Positions 24,679 to 33,226 of a DNA stretch of 34,220 nt are shown here, one piece after another. Position 1 is the stretch's first letter. Each line of letters begins with the position of its first letter. A program made the position numbers and the translations under genes. The notes under the pieces were generated by a model. The model saw only the letters and a list, made by a program, of their open reading frames with translations. It searched no databases and was not told the DNA's origin. The stretch comes from AWTP1-13 sp035762425 (GTDB taxonomy: Bacteria > Pseudomonadota > Alphaproteobacteria > Rhizobiales > Hyphomicrobiaceae): contig DASTOW010000017.1 in NCBI GenBank assembly GCA_035762425.1, positions 1 through 34,220 of the forward strand, read 5' to 3'.

Positions 24679-27600
24679 CTAAACGTCCACCACCTCCAGC
24701 ACGCCGGGCACGGTGGCGATGGCGCCTTTCTGGGCCGGCGAGATGTCGAAGCGGCCCGGTACAGTGATCTCCACCTCGCGGCCCCTGTCGTCAAGTTCCA
24801 CGCTGATCGAGATGGCTCCTTTGCCGCCCGGCTTCAGCCGCGCCTTGAGGTCGGCGATGCTGTTCTTGCCGCCCTGCAGGACGCGCCGATCCAGCACCAC
24901 CTTGAGGCCGCGCTGTACGCCCTGAGCGGCCTCGTCGAGTGAGGCGATTGCCTGTGCGCGCAGCTTGAGCGTCTCGCCGTCGCGTTCGCCTTCCACCGAG
25001 ATCAGCACGGGCGTGCCAGGCTCCAGCAGGCCGCGCGAGGCCGCCAGCGTTTCGGAGAAGATCACCGCTTCGAACTGACCGGTGGGCTCCGAGAACATGG
25101 CAAAGGCAAACTTGTTGCCCTTCTGCGAGCGCCGCTCGCGCGCCGACACCACGATGCCGGCCACTCGTCCCGCCACCGTGCCGCGCTCGCCCGTCGCCTC
25201 GATTTCCGCGTAGGTCTGCACGCCGAGCTTGCCGAGCACGGTCTTGTAGGCATCGAGCGGATGGCCAGACAGGAAGTAGCCGACGGCCTCGAACTCGTAC
25301 TGCAGCCGCTCCATCGGCGTCCACGGTACCACTGCGCGCACGTCCATCTTCGGCCGTGTCGTGGCGCCGCCGCCGAACAGGTCGTCCGTGCCCTGCGCCT
25401 TGTTTGTGGCGAGGCGGTTGGCAAAGGCCAGCATCTGCTCGACGTTACCGTGCACCAGCGCGCGGTTGCCCTCGAACGCATCAAAGGCGCCAGCAGCGCT
25501 CAGCGTCTCCAGCGCGCGCTTGTTGATGGCCTTGGTGTTGCAGCGGGCCGCGAAATCGGAGAGGTCGCTGAACGGGCCTTCGGCGCTGCGCTCGGCAACC
25601 AGGCTCTCGACTGCCTGCGCGCCGATGTTCTTCAGCGCCGCCAGCGAATAGCGGATCGCGCCGCGCTCTTTGCCCTTGGCCGGCGGCTCGGCGAGGAAGT
25701 CCACCTCGGAAGCATTCACACACGGCGGCAGCACTTGGATGCCCGACTTTCTCGCCTCCGACGTATACATGGCGAGCTTGTCGGTGTTGCCCATGTCGAG
25801 CGTCATGGAGGCGGCCAGAAACTCCTCCCTGAAGTTCGCCTTCAGGTAGGCCGTGTGATAGCTGACCAGCGCATAGGCGGCAGCGTGGCTCTTGTTGAAG
25901 CCATAGCCCGCGAACTTGTCGACCAACTCGAAGATGTAGGCTGCTTCGCCCTTCTTGACGCCGTTTTGCATGGCGCCTTCGACGAACTTGGCCTGATGGC
26001 GCGCCATCTCGGCCTTGTCCTTCTTGCCCATGGCGCGGCGCAGCAGGTCGGCGGCGCCGAGCGAATAGCCGCCCATCACCTGGGCGATCTGGATCACCTG
26101 CTCCTGGTAGATGATGACGCCGTAGGTCTCCTTCAGGATGCCCTCCAGCATCGGATGCATGCAGTCGACCGGTTCCTCGCCGTGCTTGCGGTTGATGTAG
26201 GTCGGGATGTTGTCCATCGGGCCCGGGCGGTACAGCGCCACCATGGCGATGATGTCCTCGAAACGGTCGGGCTTGAGCCGCTTGAGGCTCTCGCGCATGC
26301 CCGTGCTTTCGAGCTGAAACACGCCCACCGTATCGGCCCTGGCCAGCAGCTCGTAGCTTTTCTTGTCATCGAGCGGCAGGGCGGCGAGGTCGAGATCGAT
26401 GCCGCGCCCGCGTTTGATGAGCGCCACCGCCTTCTGCAGCACGGTGAGCGTCTTCAGGCCAAGGAAGTCGAACTTCACCAGACCCGCCGCCTCTACCAGC
26501 TTCCAGTTGAACTGGGTGATGGGGAAGGAGGACTTGGGATCGCGGTACAGCGGCACCAGCTCATCCAGCGGCCGATCACCGATCACCATGCCCGCGGCGT
26601 GCGTCGAAGCGTGGCGGTAGAGCCCTTCGAGCTTCTGGGCGATTTCCAACAGACGCGCCACCATCGGCTCGCTGTCGCGCGCTTCCTGTAGCTTGGGCTC
26701 GCCCTCGATGGCCTCGGGCAGAGTTACCGGGTTGGCCGGGTTGTTGGGGACGAGCTTGCAAAGCTTGTCGACCTGACCGTAGGGCATCTGCAGCACGCGG
26801 CCGACGTCGCGCAGCACGGCGCGCGCCTGCAGCTTGCCGTGCGTGATGATCTGCGCAACGCGGTCGGCGCCGTATTTCTTCTGCACGTAGCGGATCACCT
26901 CGTCGCGGCGGTCCTGGCAGAAGTCAATGTCGAAGTCCGGCATCGACACGCGTTCGGGGTTGAGGAAGCGCTCGAACAGCAAACCAAAGCGCAGCGGGTC
27001 GAGATCGGTGATGGTGAGTGCCCAGGCTACCACCGAGCCGGCCCCCGATCCGCGGCCCGGACCGACGGGAATGCCGTTCGATTTGGCCCACTTGATGAAG
27101 TCGGCAACGATCAGGAAGTAGCCGGGAAACTTCATCTTGGAGATCACGCCGACCTCAAAGTCGAGCCGTTTGCGATAGTCCTCGACCGTGAAGCCCGGCG
27201 CCGGCGGCGCCTCGGCGAGCCGCCGTTCCAGACCGGCTTCGGCCTGGTTGCGCAACTCGGCCGTCTCGAGAGCCAGCAATTCCTCGGCTCGCACGCCCGC
27301 GTCAGCGGCCACGAAGCGCGGCAGGATCGGCTTGCGGCCCATGGGGCGGAAGGCGCAGCGCTGCGCAATCTCGACCGTGTTGGCCAGTGCCTCGGGCAGG
27401 TCGGCAAACAGGCTGCCCATCTGTTCGGCGGTCTTGAAGAAGTGCTCGCGCGACAGCCGGCGCCGGTCATCCTCGACGACATAGCGGCCCTCGGCGATGC
27501 ATAAGAGCGCATCGTGCGCCTCGTAGTCGTCGGGCGAGGCGAAGTAGATCTCGTTGGTGGCGACGATCGGCAGTGAGCGTGTGTAGGCGAGGTCGAGCAG

Positions 27601-28242
27601 CGCGGGCTCGGTCTGCGCCTCGTGCTTCAGGCCGTGCCGCTGCAATTCGACATAAAGTCTGTCGCCGAAGATCTTTTCCAGCATTTTGAGGCGCTCGAGT
27701 GCCGCCTCCTTCTGGTCCTCGCGCAGGGCGCGGTCGATCGGGCCATCGGGTCCACCCGTCAGGGCGATCAGGCCCTCGCCGTGCGCCTTTAGACGCTCAA
27801 CCTCCAGGTGAGGCGGCTGGTCTTCGGCGGGGTCGAAAAAGGCGAAGGACGCGAGCTTCATCAGGTTCCCGTAGCCGCGCTGATCAGCGGCCAGCAGGGC
27901 CACGCTTCCGCCTGGTTGCGAGCGCGGTTGATTGGCAGCGGAGCGCTGCAGGCCGTTGCCCTGCGTGCGATCACCGAAATCGACTTGCAGGGTGCAGCCG
28001 ACGATTGGCTGCACACCGGCAGCGGCCAGCTTGTCGGAGAACTCGAGCGCCCCGAACAGGTTGCTGGTGTCGGTCAGCCCCAGCGCCGGAAAGCCGTTGC
28101 CGACCGCGAGCTTGGCGAGGCGCGCGATGGTGAGGGCGCCTTCCAGCAGCGAATAGGCCGAGTGCACCTTGAGGTGCACGAAGGGTGCAGTACCAGTGGC
28201 AGCCCGGCCGGCGGCTTGCGCGGGGCGAATCATCTTGTTCAT
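24679..28242 (-). CDS. dnaE: DNA polymerase III subunit alpha
   Basis: An 1187-residue replicative polymerase of normal length. The PHP domain starts at VHLKVHSAYSLLEGA (residues 22-36). The palm has GPGRGSGAGSVVAWAL and MPDFDIDFCQDRR, giving the catalytic Asp pair among D436/D438/D440. FRHAS-type YRHASTHAAGMVIGD, VKFDFLGLKTL and GPMDNIPTYI follow in order, then the fingers, a helix-hairpin-helix region (KAINKRALETLSAAGAFD), the OB fold (GTVAGRVAGIVVSARERRS) and a C-terminal beta-rich end. All are as expected for the DnaE1 class in the replisome. ATG 28242 has no clear Shine-Dalgarno sequence; ATG 28233 is an alternative. The 146-base divergent region upstream is shared with the cassette at 28389. 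Confidence 0.97.
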   Translation of the reverse strand: MNKMIRPAQAAGRAATGTAPFVHLKVHSAYSLLEGALTIARLAKLAVGNGFPALGLTDTSNLFGALEFSDKLAAAGVQPIVGCTLQVDFGDRTQGNGLQRSAANQPRSQPGGSVALLAADQRGYGNLMKLASFAFFDPAEDQPPHLEVERLKAHGEGLIALTGGPDGPIDRALREDQKEAALERLKMLEKIFGDRLYVELQRHGLKHEAQTEPALLDLAYTRSLPIVATNEIYFASPDDYEAHDALLCIAEGRYVVEDDRRRLSREHFFKTAEQMGSLFADLPEALANTVEIAQRCAFRPMGRKPILPRFVAADAGVRAEELLALETAELRNQAEAGLERRLAEAPPAPGFTVEDYRKRLDFEVGVISKMKFPGYFLIVADFIKWAKSNGIPVGPGRGSGAGSVVAWALTITDLDPLRFGLLFERFLNPERVSMPDFDIDFCQDRRDEVIRYVQKKYGADRVAQIITHGKLQARAVLRDVGRVLQMPYGQVDKLCKLVPNNPANPVTLPEAIEGEPKLQEARDSEPMVARLLEIAQKLEGLYRHASTHAAGMVIGDRPLDELVPLYRDPKSSFPITQFNWKLVEAAGLVKFDFLGLKTLTVLQKAVALIKRGRGIDLDLAALPLDDKKSYELLARADTVGVFQLESTGMRESLKRLKPDRFEDIIAMVALYRPGPMDNIPTYINRKHGEEPVDCMHPMLEGILKETYGVIIYQEQVIQIAQVMGGYSLGAADLLRRAMGKKDKAEMARHQAKFVEGAMQNGVKKGEAAYIFELVDKFAGYGFNKSHAAAYALVSYHTAYLKANFREEFLAASMTLDMGNTDKLAMYTSEARKSGIQVLPPCVNASEVDFLAEPPAKGKERGAIRYSLAALKNIGAQAVESLVAERSAEGPFSDLSDFAARCNTKAINKRALETLSAAGAFDAFEGNRALVHGNVEQMLAFANRLATNKAQGTDDLFGGGATTRPKMDVRAVVPWTPMERLQYEFEAVGYFLSGHPLDAYKTVLGKLGVQTYAEIEATGERGTVAGRVAGIVVSARERRSQKGNKFAFAMFSEPTGQFEAVIFSETLAASRGLLEPGTPVLISVEGERDGETLKLRAQAIASLDEAAQGVQRGLKVVLDRRVLQGGKNSIADLKARLKPGGKGAISISVELDDRGREVEITVPGRFDISPAQKGAIATVPGVLEVVDV

Positions 28243-28353
28243 GAGTGCAGTGCAGCGCCGTTTCCGGCGAGGTGCAATAGCATGTCGTGTGCGCGGCCCG
28301 TGACACCGCCATCCACTGGGGATTGTACTGTGGTCAGTTGCGCCTCCGCCGCC

Positions 28354-28382
28354 TTCAAAAGGGCCGCCGCGCCTGTTATGTA
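28354..28382 (+). promoter_or_regulatory. Candidate promoter of the two-gene cassette
   Basis: TTCAAA (28354-28359), 17 bases, then TATGTA (28377-28382). It lies in the divergent dnaE/cassette region. A start about seven bases after the -10 would coincide with ATG 28389, so the first gene could be translated from a leaderless or nearly leaderless transcript. Inferred by eye only. Confidence 0.3.
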
Positions 28383-28388
28383 ATGCTC

Positions 28389-28619
28389 ATGGCCAGAACG
28401 AAAGCCACCATGACGAAGCGTCCCCGCGCCAGGGTCGGCACCCAGCACGCCGAGCGCACGGGCGGCGGCGACCTTGATTCGCTACGCAAGGCCTTCGCCG
28501 ATTTCGATGATATCGTCATTGCGGAACCCGCCGTGAAGCCCAGCCCGGAAGTTGCCAGGGCGATCCGCAAGGCCGTGCGGGACTATTTCGCGAGCCTCCA
28601 TGCCCGCCGGAGCGGCTGA
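28389..28619 (+). CDS. Small protein preceding and overlapping the TIR/NDT-like gene
   Basis: A 76-residue cytoplasmic protein with a basic N terminus (KATMTKRPRARVG) and a helical, mixed-charge remainder (GGDLDSLRKAFADFDDIVI, then PSPEVARAIRKAVRDYFASL). No membrane segment and no family I recognise. Its end overlaps the ATG of the next gene by 20 bases in another frame, so the two are translationally coupled and probably work together. ATG 28389 is used; ATG 28383 and ATG 28410 are alternatives, none with a good ribosome site. Small size, basic N terminus and tight overlap with a putative nucleotide-cleaving enzyme are what one would expect of an antitoxin, regulator or sensor subunit. That role is inference. 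Confidence 0.6.
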   Translation: MARTKATMTKRPRARVGTQHAERTGGGDLDSLRKAFADFDDIVIAEPAVKPSPEVARAIRKAVRDYFASLHARRSG

Positions 28620-29241
28620 CCGCAACGTCTTCATCAACTGTCCGTTCGATGCCGACTACCGCCCCCTGTTCGCGGCGCTGATCTTTACGATCGTGGTCAG
28701 CGGCTACAATGTGCGTTGCGCGCTGGAGGACGATGACGCTGGCAACATCCGCTTCGACAAGCTGCGCCGCCTGATTCGCGAAAGCTCTTGGTCGATCCAC
28801 GACTTGTCCCGCACCGAGCTTGGAGCCAATGCCCTGCCCAGGTTCAATATGCCCTTCGAGCTGGGTCTGGCCATGGGGGCGAAGTACTTCGGTACCAAGA
28901 AGCAGCGCCGCAACAAGGCGCTTATCCTGGTTCGCGAGCGCCATACCCTGCCGAGCTATCTTTCGGACCTTAGCGGCAACGATCCGGCCGACCACGGTGG
29001 CGATCCGAGCAACCTCATTCGCGTGGTCAGCCGCTTCCTGCACGTTACGCCCGACGGCCACCTGCTGCCCGGTCCCCAGAGCTACCTTGCCGCGTTCGCG
29101 AAATTCAAGGAAGCCTTGCCGGCCATTGCAGTAGCGCTCGACTGGAGCGCGGCCGAGGTTGATCCCTTGACCAATTACCGCGTCTATCTGCTATTTCTGG
29201 CCGAGTACATGAAGTCGGTCACGGCCCAGACCGGGACTTGA
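28600..29241 (+). CDS. TIR / nucleoside-deoxyribosyltransferase-like protein, possible NAD-cleaving effector
   Basis: A 213-residue cytoplasmic protein. The first strand, NVFINCPFDADYRPLFAAL (residues 9-27), has the loop seen at the start of TIR-like and nucleoside 2-deoxyribosyltransferase folds. It is followed by a second strand/helix (SGYNVRCALED), a SSWSIHDLSRTE segment (62-73) and FNMPFELGLAMGAKYFG (82-98). E87 in the FELG-x-A box occupies the place of the catalytic Glu that attacks glycosidic bonds in these folds. KALILVRE is the next core strand. The C-terminal 60 residues are helical. I recall unnamed homologues with this FINCPFD...NMPFELG pattern in many bacteria, but no assigned function. 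A single glycohydrolase-type active site plus a small coupled partner suggests a defence or toxin module. Confidence 0.75.
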   Translation: MPAGAADRNVFINCPFDADYRPLFAALIFTIVVSGYNVRCALEDDDAGNIRFDKLRRLIRESSWSIHDLSRTELGANALPRFNMPFELGLAMGAKYFGTKKQRRNKALILVRERHTLPSYLSDLSGNDPADHGGDPSNLIRVVSRFLHVTPDGHLLPGPQSYLAAFAKFKEALPAIAVALDWSAAEVDPLTNYRVYLLFLAEYMKSVTAQTGT

Positions 29242-29270
29242 GCCAGCCCAGTTGCAATCCACGCCCGAAA

Positions 29271-29305
29271 CGGCCATCTAGCCGGGTCCCCGCCGATCTC
29301 GGCGG
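29271..29305 (+). terminator. Hairpins after the TIR/NDT-like gene
   Basis: CGGC-CATCTA-GCCG (29271-29284) and CCGCCG-ATCT-CGGCGG (29290-29305) follow the stop codon by 30-65 bases. There is no T run. They may end the cassette transcript or belong to the leader of the YeeE/YedE gene. Confidence 0.3.
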
Positions 29306-29326
29306 CTTGATGGGATACCGAGCGAG

Positions 29327-30415
29327 ATGGACGCCCTACGCGAGTTTTTGACCCGGGACAGCGCGCTTGCGCTCGCAATTGGCGGGCTCGTGCTCGGCTT
29401 TGTGTTCGGCGCCATCGTGTTCCGCACCAACTACTGCGCCATGGGCGGGCTCAGCGACATTGTGAATTTCGGCGACTGGCGGCGTTTGCGTGCCTGGGTG
29501 CTGGCGGCGGCGACCGCCCTGATCGGCGCGCAGCTGCTGCAGGCGAGCGGCGTAGTCGCGCTGGACAAGTCGATGTACATGGCGCCGGCGCTGGGCTGGG
29601 TCGGCCACCTCGCCGGAGGAGTGATCTTTGGTTTTGGTATGGTGTTCGCTGGCGGCTGCCCCAGCCGCAATCTGGCACGCGCCGGCGGTGGCGATCTGCG
29701 CGCTCTCATGACACTCATCGTGCTTGGCCTGTTCGCCTACATGACCATCGGCGGCATCCTCGCCCCGGGGCGCGCCGCCATCGAGCGGGCCACCTCTGTG
29801 CGGCTTGGTGCGCCAACCCAGGGGCTCGGCGACCTGCTGGCCGCCACCACCGGTCTGGCGACGCTGACCGGCAACCTGCTGATCACGGCGGTGCTGGCGG
29901 GCGCGGCTCTCATTTATTGCTTCGGCAATGCGCGCTTCCGTGCCTCGCCGATGCACGTCCTGTCGGGTATCGGCGTCGGCTTGGTGGTGATCGGTGGATG
30001 GGCGCTGACCGGGCTCGCCTACGACGACTTCGCCGCACGCCCGACGGCGCCGATTTCGCTGACCTATGTGCGGCCGGCCGGCGATGCGCTGGAATGGCTG
30101 CAGCGCTTTACGGCCGCGCCCGTACCCAGCTTCGGAACGGCCAGCGTGTTCGGAGCCCTTCTCGGCGCCTTCGTGGCGGCGGCTTGCATGGGCCGCTTCC
30201 ACGTATCGACCTTCTCGGACTCGGGCGACACGCTGCGCAATTTCCTGGGCGCTGCCCTGATGGGCATCGGCGGAGTGATGGCGCTCGGCTGCACGGTCGG
30301 GCAGGCGATCACCGGCGTGTCGACGCTGGCGCTCGGTTCATTGCTCACCTTTGCCGCCATCGTTGCCGGCGGGATCCTCGGCCTGCGCGTGCTCGAGCGT
30401 AGCATTACCGCCTAG
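29327..30415 (+). CDS. YeeE/YedE family sulfur-compound transporter
   Basis: A 362-residue inner-membrane protein with about nine to ten helices, of the family whose characterised member TsuA imports thiosulfate. The conserved pore Cys residues are present: C37 in FRTNYCAMGG, C111 in FAGGCPSRNL and C322 in LGCTVGQAITG, each in the Gly-rich loops that line the path. Length and repeat symmetry match the full-length (two half-repeat) form, not the half-length split version. No tusA-like or sulfurtransferase gene is adjacent, so its partner would be elsewhere. The ribosome site is weak (GCGAG). Confidence 0.93.
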   Translation: MDALREFLTRDSALALAIGGLVLGFVFGAIVFRTNYCAMGGLSDIVNFGDWRRLRAWVLAAATALIGAQLLQASGVVALDKSMYMAPALGWVGHLAGGVIFGFGMVFAGGCPSRNLARAGGGDLRALMTLIVLGLFAYMTIGGILAPGRAAIERATSVRLGAPTQGLGDLLAATTGLATLTGNLLITAVLAGAALIYCFGNARFRASPMHVLSGIGVGLVVIGGWALTGLAYDDFAARPTAPISLTYVRPAGDALEWLQRFTAAPVPSFGTASVFGALLGAFVAAACMGRFHVSTFSDSGDTLRNFLGAALMGIGGVMALGCTVGQAITGVSTLALGSLLTFAAIVAGGILGLRVLERSITA

Positions 30416-30690
30416 GCAGTGTGGGTCCATTGCGCGGTGACACGACCGCCGCGGGTGGGCTCAGCGTCGCCAACCACCGCCGCAATGATCTGCGGAGCGC
30501 TCACGTACACTTGGCGATGCGATGCGCCCCGCGAGCACATCGCCGGACATGGTCATGATGATCGGATAGGGTCGGTACCCAACATGCCGCGCGCATGCTC
30601 GGCGATCTTGCGCACGGTCGGCTGAACATTCTTGCGCCCGCCGCATGAGACGACTTCGTCAAGACTGCTCAAGCCTTCAATAGCGACAGG
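30412..30690 (-). pseudogene. Possible decayed gene remnant with one in-frame stop
   Basis: Minus-strand frame of 93 codons, interrupted once by TGA (plus-strand positions 30553-30555). It reads like protein on both sides: IEGLSSLDEVVSCGGRKN, then VRKIAEHARGMLGTDP before the stop, and VYVSAPQIIAAVVGDAEP plus GGRVTAQWTHTA up to a TAG that overlaps the YeeE stop. No start codon and no ribosome site are found at the left end. I do not recognise the family. It may be a truncated, inactivated gene or chance. No other gene is seen in 30416-30749. Confidence 0.25.
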
Positions 30691-30749
30691 CGTTGTGGGG
30701 TTGTCCGGCCGTCGACCTCGCCCCTATAGCAAGCCGACCTCGCTTGGCC

Positions 30750-31334
30750 TCAGAACAGAGGCTCCTCGTACTGTTGGACGCCGTCGATCAGCAGGCCCTT
30801 GATCGCGGCATTGCCGCTTCGGTCGACCGCAATGCGTGCCGCGAGCTTCTTGTCGCGGGCGAGCGCTTCCAGCCGTGGTCCCTCGCCCTCGCTAACAAAG
30901 TAGCTCTCGATGCCGTACCGCACGGAGTACACCGCGTTAGGGTTGCTCTGATCCGGGTGCAGCCGGCCGGACATGGCGCGCGCCTTCAGCACAATGCGAT
31001 CGGGCGAGGCCTCCTCGGACCAGGTACGGGCCAGCTTGATGGGCACCCAGGTGTCGTCCGGCTTGCGCTCCAGGGTGACGTAGAAAGCGGAATTGGGACG
31101 GGGCAGCGGCCCCTTCAGCAGGCGCGCGGGGACCCGGCCGATGTCATAGCCGAGGCGCACGTACTCGCCGCGGAATATATCGCGGGGATCGACGGGCACG
31201 ATCGGCAGCGTGATCTCGCGGCCATTCTTCAGCACGTTAATGCGGTCCGCGACCATGCCGGCCAGCACACCGGTCTGCGCGAGCGCGACGATTGCCAGCG
31301 CCAGACCGACGCGGTTGTTGAGCCAGGGGATCAT
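30750..31334 (-). CDS. GDYXXLXY domain membrane-anchored protein
   Basis: A 194-residue protein with an N-terminal membrane anchor (VGLALAIVALAQTGVLAGMVA, residues 9-29) and a periplasmic domain of the GDYXXLXY family. The name motif appears as RGEYVRLGYDI (residues 55-65), with E replacing D and G replacing S in the usual form. YFVSEGEGPRLE (about 144) and NAAIKGLLIDG...YEEPLF at the C terminus complete the signature. Its ATG overlaps the stop of the DUF2157 gene by four bases (ATGA, 31331-31334), the usual partner arrangement for this family. Function is unknown; a joint membrane complex with the DUF2157 protein is inferred. Confidence 0.87.
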   Translation of the reverse strand: MIPWLNNRVGLALAIVALAQTGVLAGMVADRINVLKNGREITLPIVPVDPRDIFRGEYVRLGYDIGRVPARLLKGPLPRPNSAFYVTLERKPDDTWVPIKLARTWSEEASPDRIVLKARAMSGRLHPDQSNPNAVYSVRYGIESYFVSEGEGPRLEALARDKKLAARIAVDRSGNAAIKGLLIDGVQQYEEPLF

Positions 31335-32449
31335 GCGCCAACTCCCGGCACGGCGGCCTTACGCTGGTGGAGGCGATAGGCGACATAAGCAAAGGCGCTG
31401 ACGATCACGGCCGATACCAGGAAGAACACGGAGGTGTTGAGCAGCGTGCCGATCGTCATGACATGCAACATGAAGACCTCCAGGGCAAAGCCGGCGTAGG
31501 CGAGCCACAGCGCCGCCATGTTGTCGCTCTTCAGCGCCCACAGCATTGCACCGAGCAGTCCGACGATGCTGATCGCTGCCAGCAGCACCAGCCACTCGAG
31601 CGAGCCCTCGGGAGCGCCGCTGTAGAACCAGCGCGAGTCGACGAACTGCATGATGAACAGGGCTGCGTAGGCGACAACGATGGCATAGGCGAAGCTGGCG
31701 GCCGTAGCCGGCAGCTGGCTTTCGCCGTCTTGGCCATCCCAGACGGCCACCGCAGCCAGCACGGCGGCGGTCAGCACCACCACCCAGTGCGCGTGCCGGT
31801 CGAGGATGAAAAAGCCGATCGGCACCAACCATATGATAAGGCTCGCCGCGGCCAGGTGCAGACCCGGCCGCCATCGCAGCCACAGCGCGGCGGCTGCCGT
31901 CGCCGCCCACATCGCCAGGAAGCCGAAGTGCGCGGCGTTGGTGAGCGCGCGCTCCCACCATGTCCACACCAGGATCAGCACGAAGGTGGCGGCCAGCGCC
32001 GCCGCGGAGGGCACCAGTACGGCGGCGAGCAGGGCGCCAAGCGACCAGAACAGCACGGCGACCGGCGGGCTGCCTTCCATGTGGTACATCTGCGAGATCA
32101 GCATGATGCTGGCGCCGTACACGGCGATGCCGCCCAGCACCGCGGCCTGCGCGAACATCTGCAGCTGGCGCCTGAACAGCCACGCCGCTCCGGCGTAGCA
32201 GGCCCACAGCGTCGCCAGCAGCAGGATCAGCCGCGCCAGCTTCGACATGGCGTTCCAGTTGGCGGCAACGAAGCTCATGACGGCAAAGCCGAACAACACG
32301 GCGCCGAGCATGGCCAGAATGGCGGCGGCCCCCAACGGGGGCTTACGCGACGCCAAGTCTGCGCGGATGGCGGCCGTGCCGGTGTCACTGATCCAGCCGG
32401 CGGCCTGCCAGCGCTGGAGGTCGCGTTCGATGCTTTGCCGGTACCACAT
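31331..32449 (-). CDS. DUF2157 multi-pass membrane protein
   Basis: A 372-residue inner-membrane protein. The soluble N terminus, SIERDLQRWQAAGWISDTGTAAIRADL, is the DUF2157 signature. About ten helices follow, beginning with LGAAAILAMLGAVLFGFAVMSFVAANW (about 40-66), and the segment YHMEGSPPVAVLFWSLGALL is also typical. ATG 32449 has GGAGG four bases upstream, which decides the start over an in-frame extension to 32596 that has no family support. Translationally coupled to the GDYXXLXY gene downstream. Function unknown. Confidence 0.88.
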   Translation of the reverse strand: MWYRQSIERDLQRWQAAGWISDTGTAAIRADLASRKPPLGAAAILAMLGAVLFGFAVMSFVAANWNAMSKLARLILLLATLWACYAGAAWLFRRQLQMFAQAAVLGGIAVYGASIMLISQMYHMEGSPPVAVLFWSLGALLAAVLVPSAAALAATFVLILVWTWWERALTNAAHFGFLAMWAATAAAALWLRWRPGLHLAAASLIIWLVPIGFFILDRHAHWVVVLTAAVLAAVAVWDGQDGESQLPATAASFAYAIVVAYAALFIMQFVDSRWFYSGAPEGSLEWLVLLAAISIVGLLGAMLWALKSDNMAALWLAYAGFALEVFMLHVMTIGTLLNTSVFFLVSAVIVSAFAYVAYRLHQRKAAVPGVGA

Positions 32450-32656
32450 GGAGCCTCCCCCACGCTCGCGCTCCCCCAGCGCCTCATTACGATTGACCGG
32501 CGTGCATGCGTCAAGGGGCAGCATGCGCGGTTCTGGGGTGGCATAGCCGTCGTCTGCGCCATTTTTTTGTGCGCCGATACGGACGGCGATCGCCATTTGA
32601 CCGGTGGCGCGCGGCGTGACCTATAATGCCACCGCTGCAGAGAAGGGGAGCGAGCG

Positions 32657-33196
32657 ATGGTGGCCTTCAGGGATCTCTGGTACCGGCACCCGGCCAACAA
32701 TTCTACGACCTATCCGTGCATCGCTCCGTACGGCCTCACCAACATGGAAGGTCTTTCCGTCCGGCAGGGCAATCCTGTGTTTGGCAATCAGTGCGCAATC
32801 CGCATGGGCGTGTGTCTGAAAAACGCCGGCGTGTCACCTGGCGCGCTGCGGCTGACGACCTGCGCCGTGCATCCGCCCGATGAAATGCACATCATCAACG
32901 CCCAGCAGTTGGCCAGTGCGCTGGCCGGCGCCAACATCGAAGGCGTCGGCAGGGTAGAGCGGATCGTGGCGGCCGACGCCGCGCAATTCTACAAGAAGAT
33001 CTACGGCCGCACCGGCATCATCTACATCAAGGACTACTGGAAGCGGCACGGCGAGGCGACCGCTACCGGAGACCATATCGATGTGTGGAACGGCTACCGG
33101 TCGTCCACCAAGTGGCTGATGGAATGGTTCGCCTGGCTCGGCTACTACTCCAACTACGCGCAGGCCAAAGAGGTCTGGTTCTGGGACGTGAAGTAG
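32657..33196 (+). CDS. Tae4-like (type VI secretion) peptidoglycan amidase
   Basis: A 179-residue protein of the T6SS amidase effector 4 family, papain-like NlpC/P60-type DL-endopeptidases that cut between D-Glu and meso-DAP in peptidoglycan. It starts FRDLWYRHP as in the family. The catalytic Cys lies in GNQCAIRMGVCL (C46), the His in TGDHIDVWNG (H140, with D142), and FYKKIYGRTGIIYIKDYW precedes it. It ends with WFW, again as expected. There is no signal peptide, which fits an effector delivered by a machine or a cytoplasmic enzyme. GGGGAG lies seven bases upstream of ATG 32657. No T6SS component and no Tai4-type immunity gene is in the window. Confidence 0.78.
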   Translation: MVAFRDLWYRHPANNSTTYPCIAPYGLTNMEGLSVRQGNPVFGNQCAIRMGVCLKNAGVSPGALRLTTCAVHPPDEMHIINAQQLASALAGANIEGVGRVERIVAADAAQFYKKIYGRTGIIYIKDYWKRHGEATATGDHIDVWNGYRSSTKWLMEWFAWLGYYSNYAQAKEVWFWDVK

Positions 33197-33226
33197 CCGC
33201 CGTCCATCCGCCTCGGGAGAGACGAC

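Noticed and set aside
25261..26691. 476-codon open frame on + opposite dnaE
   Set aside because: Lies wholly inside dnaE; repetitive Arg/His/Val/Leu-rich composition is a by-product of GC-rich coding on the other strand.
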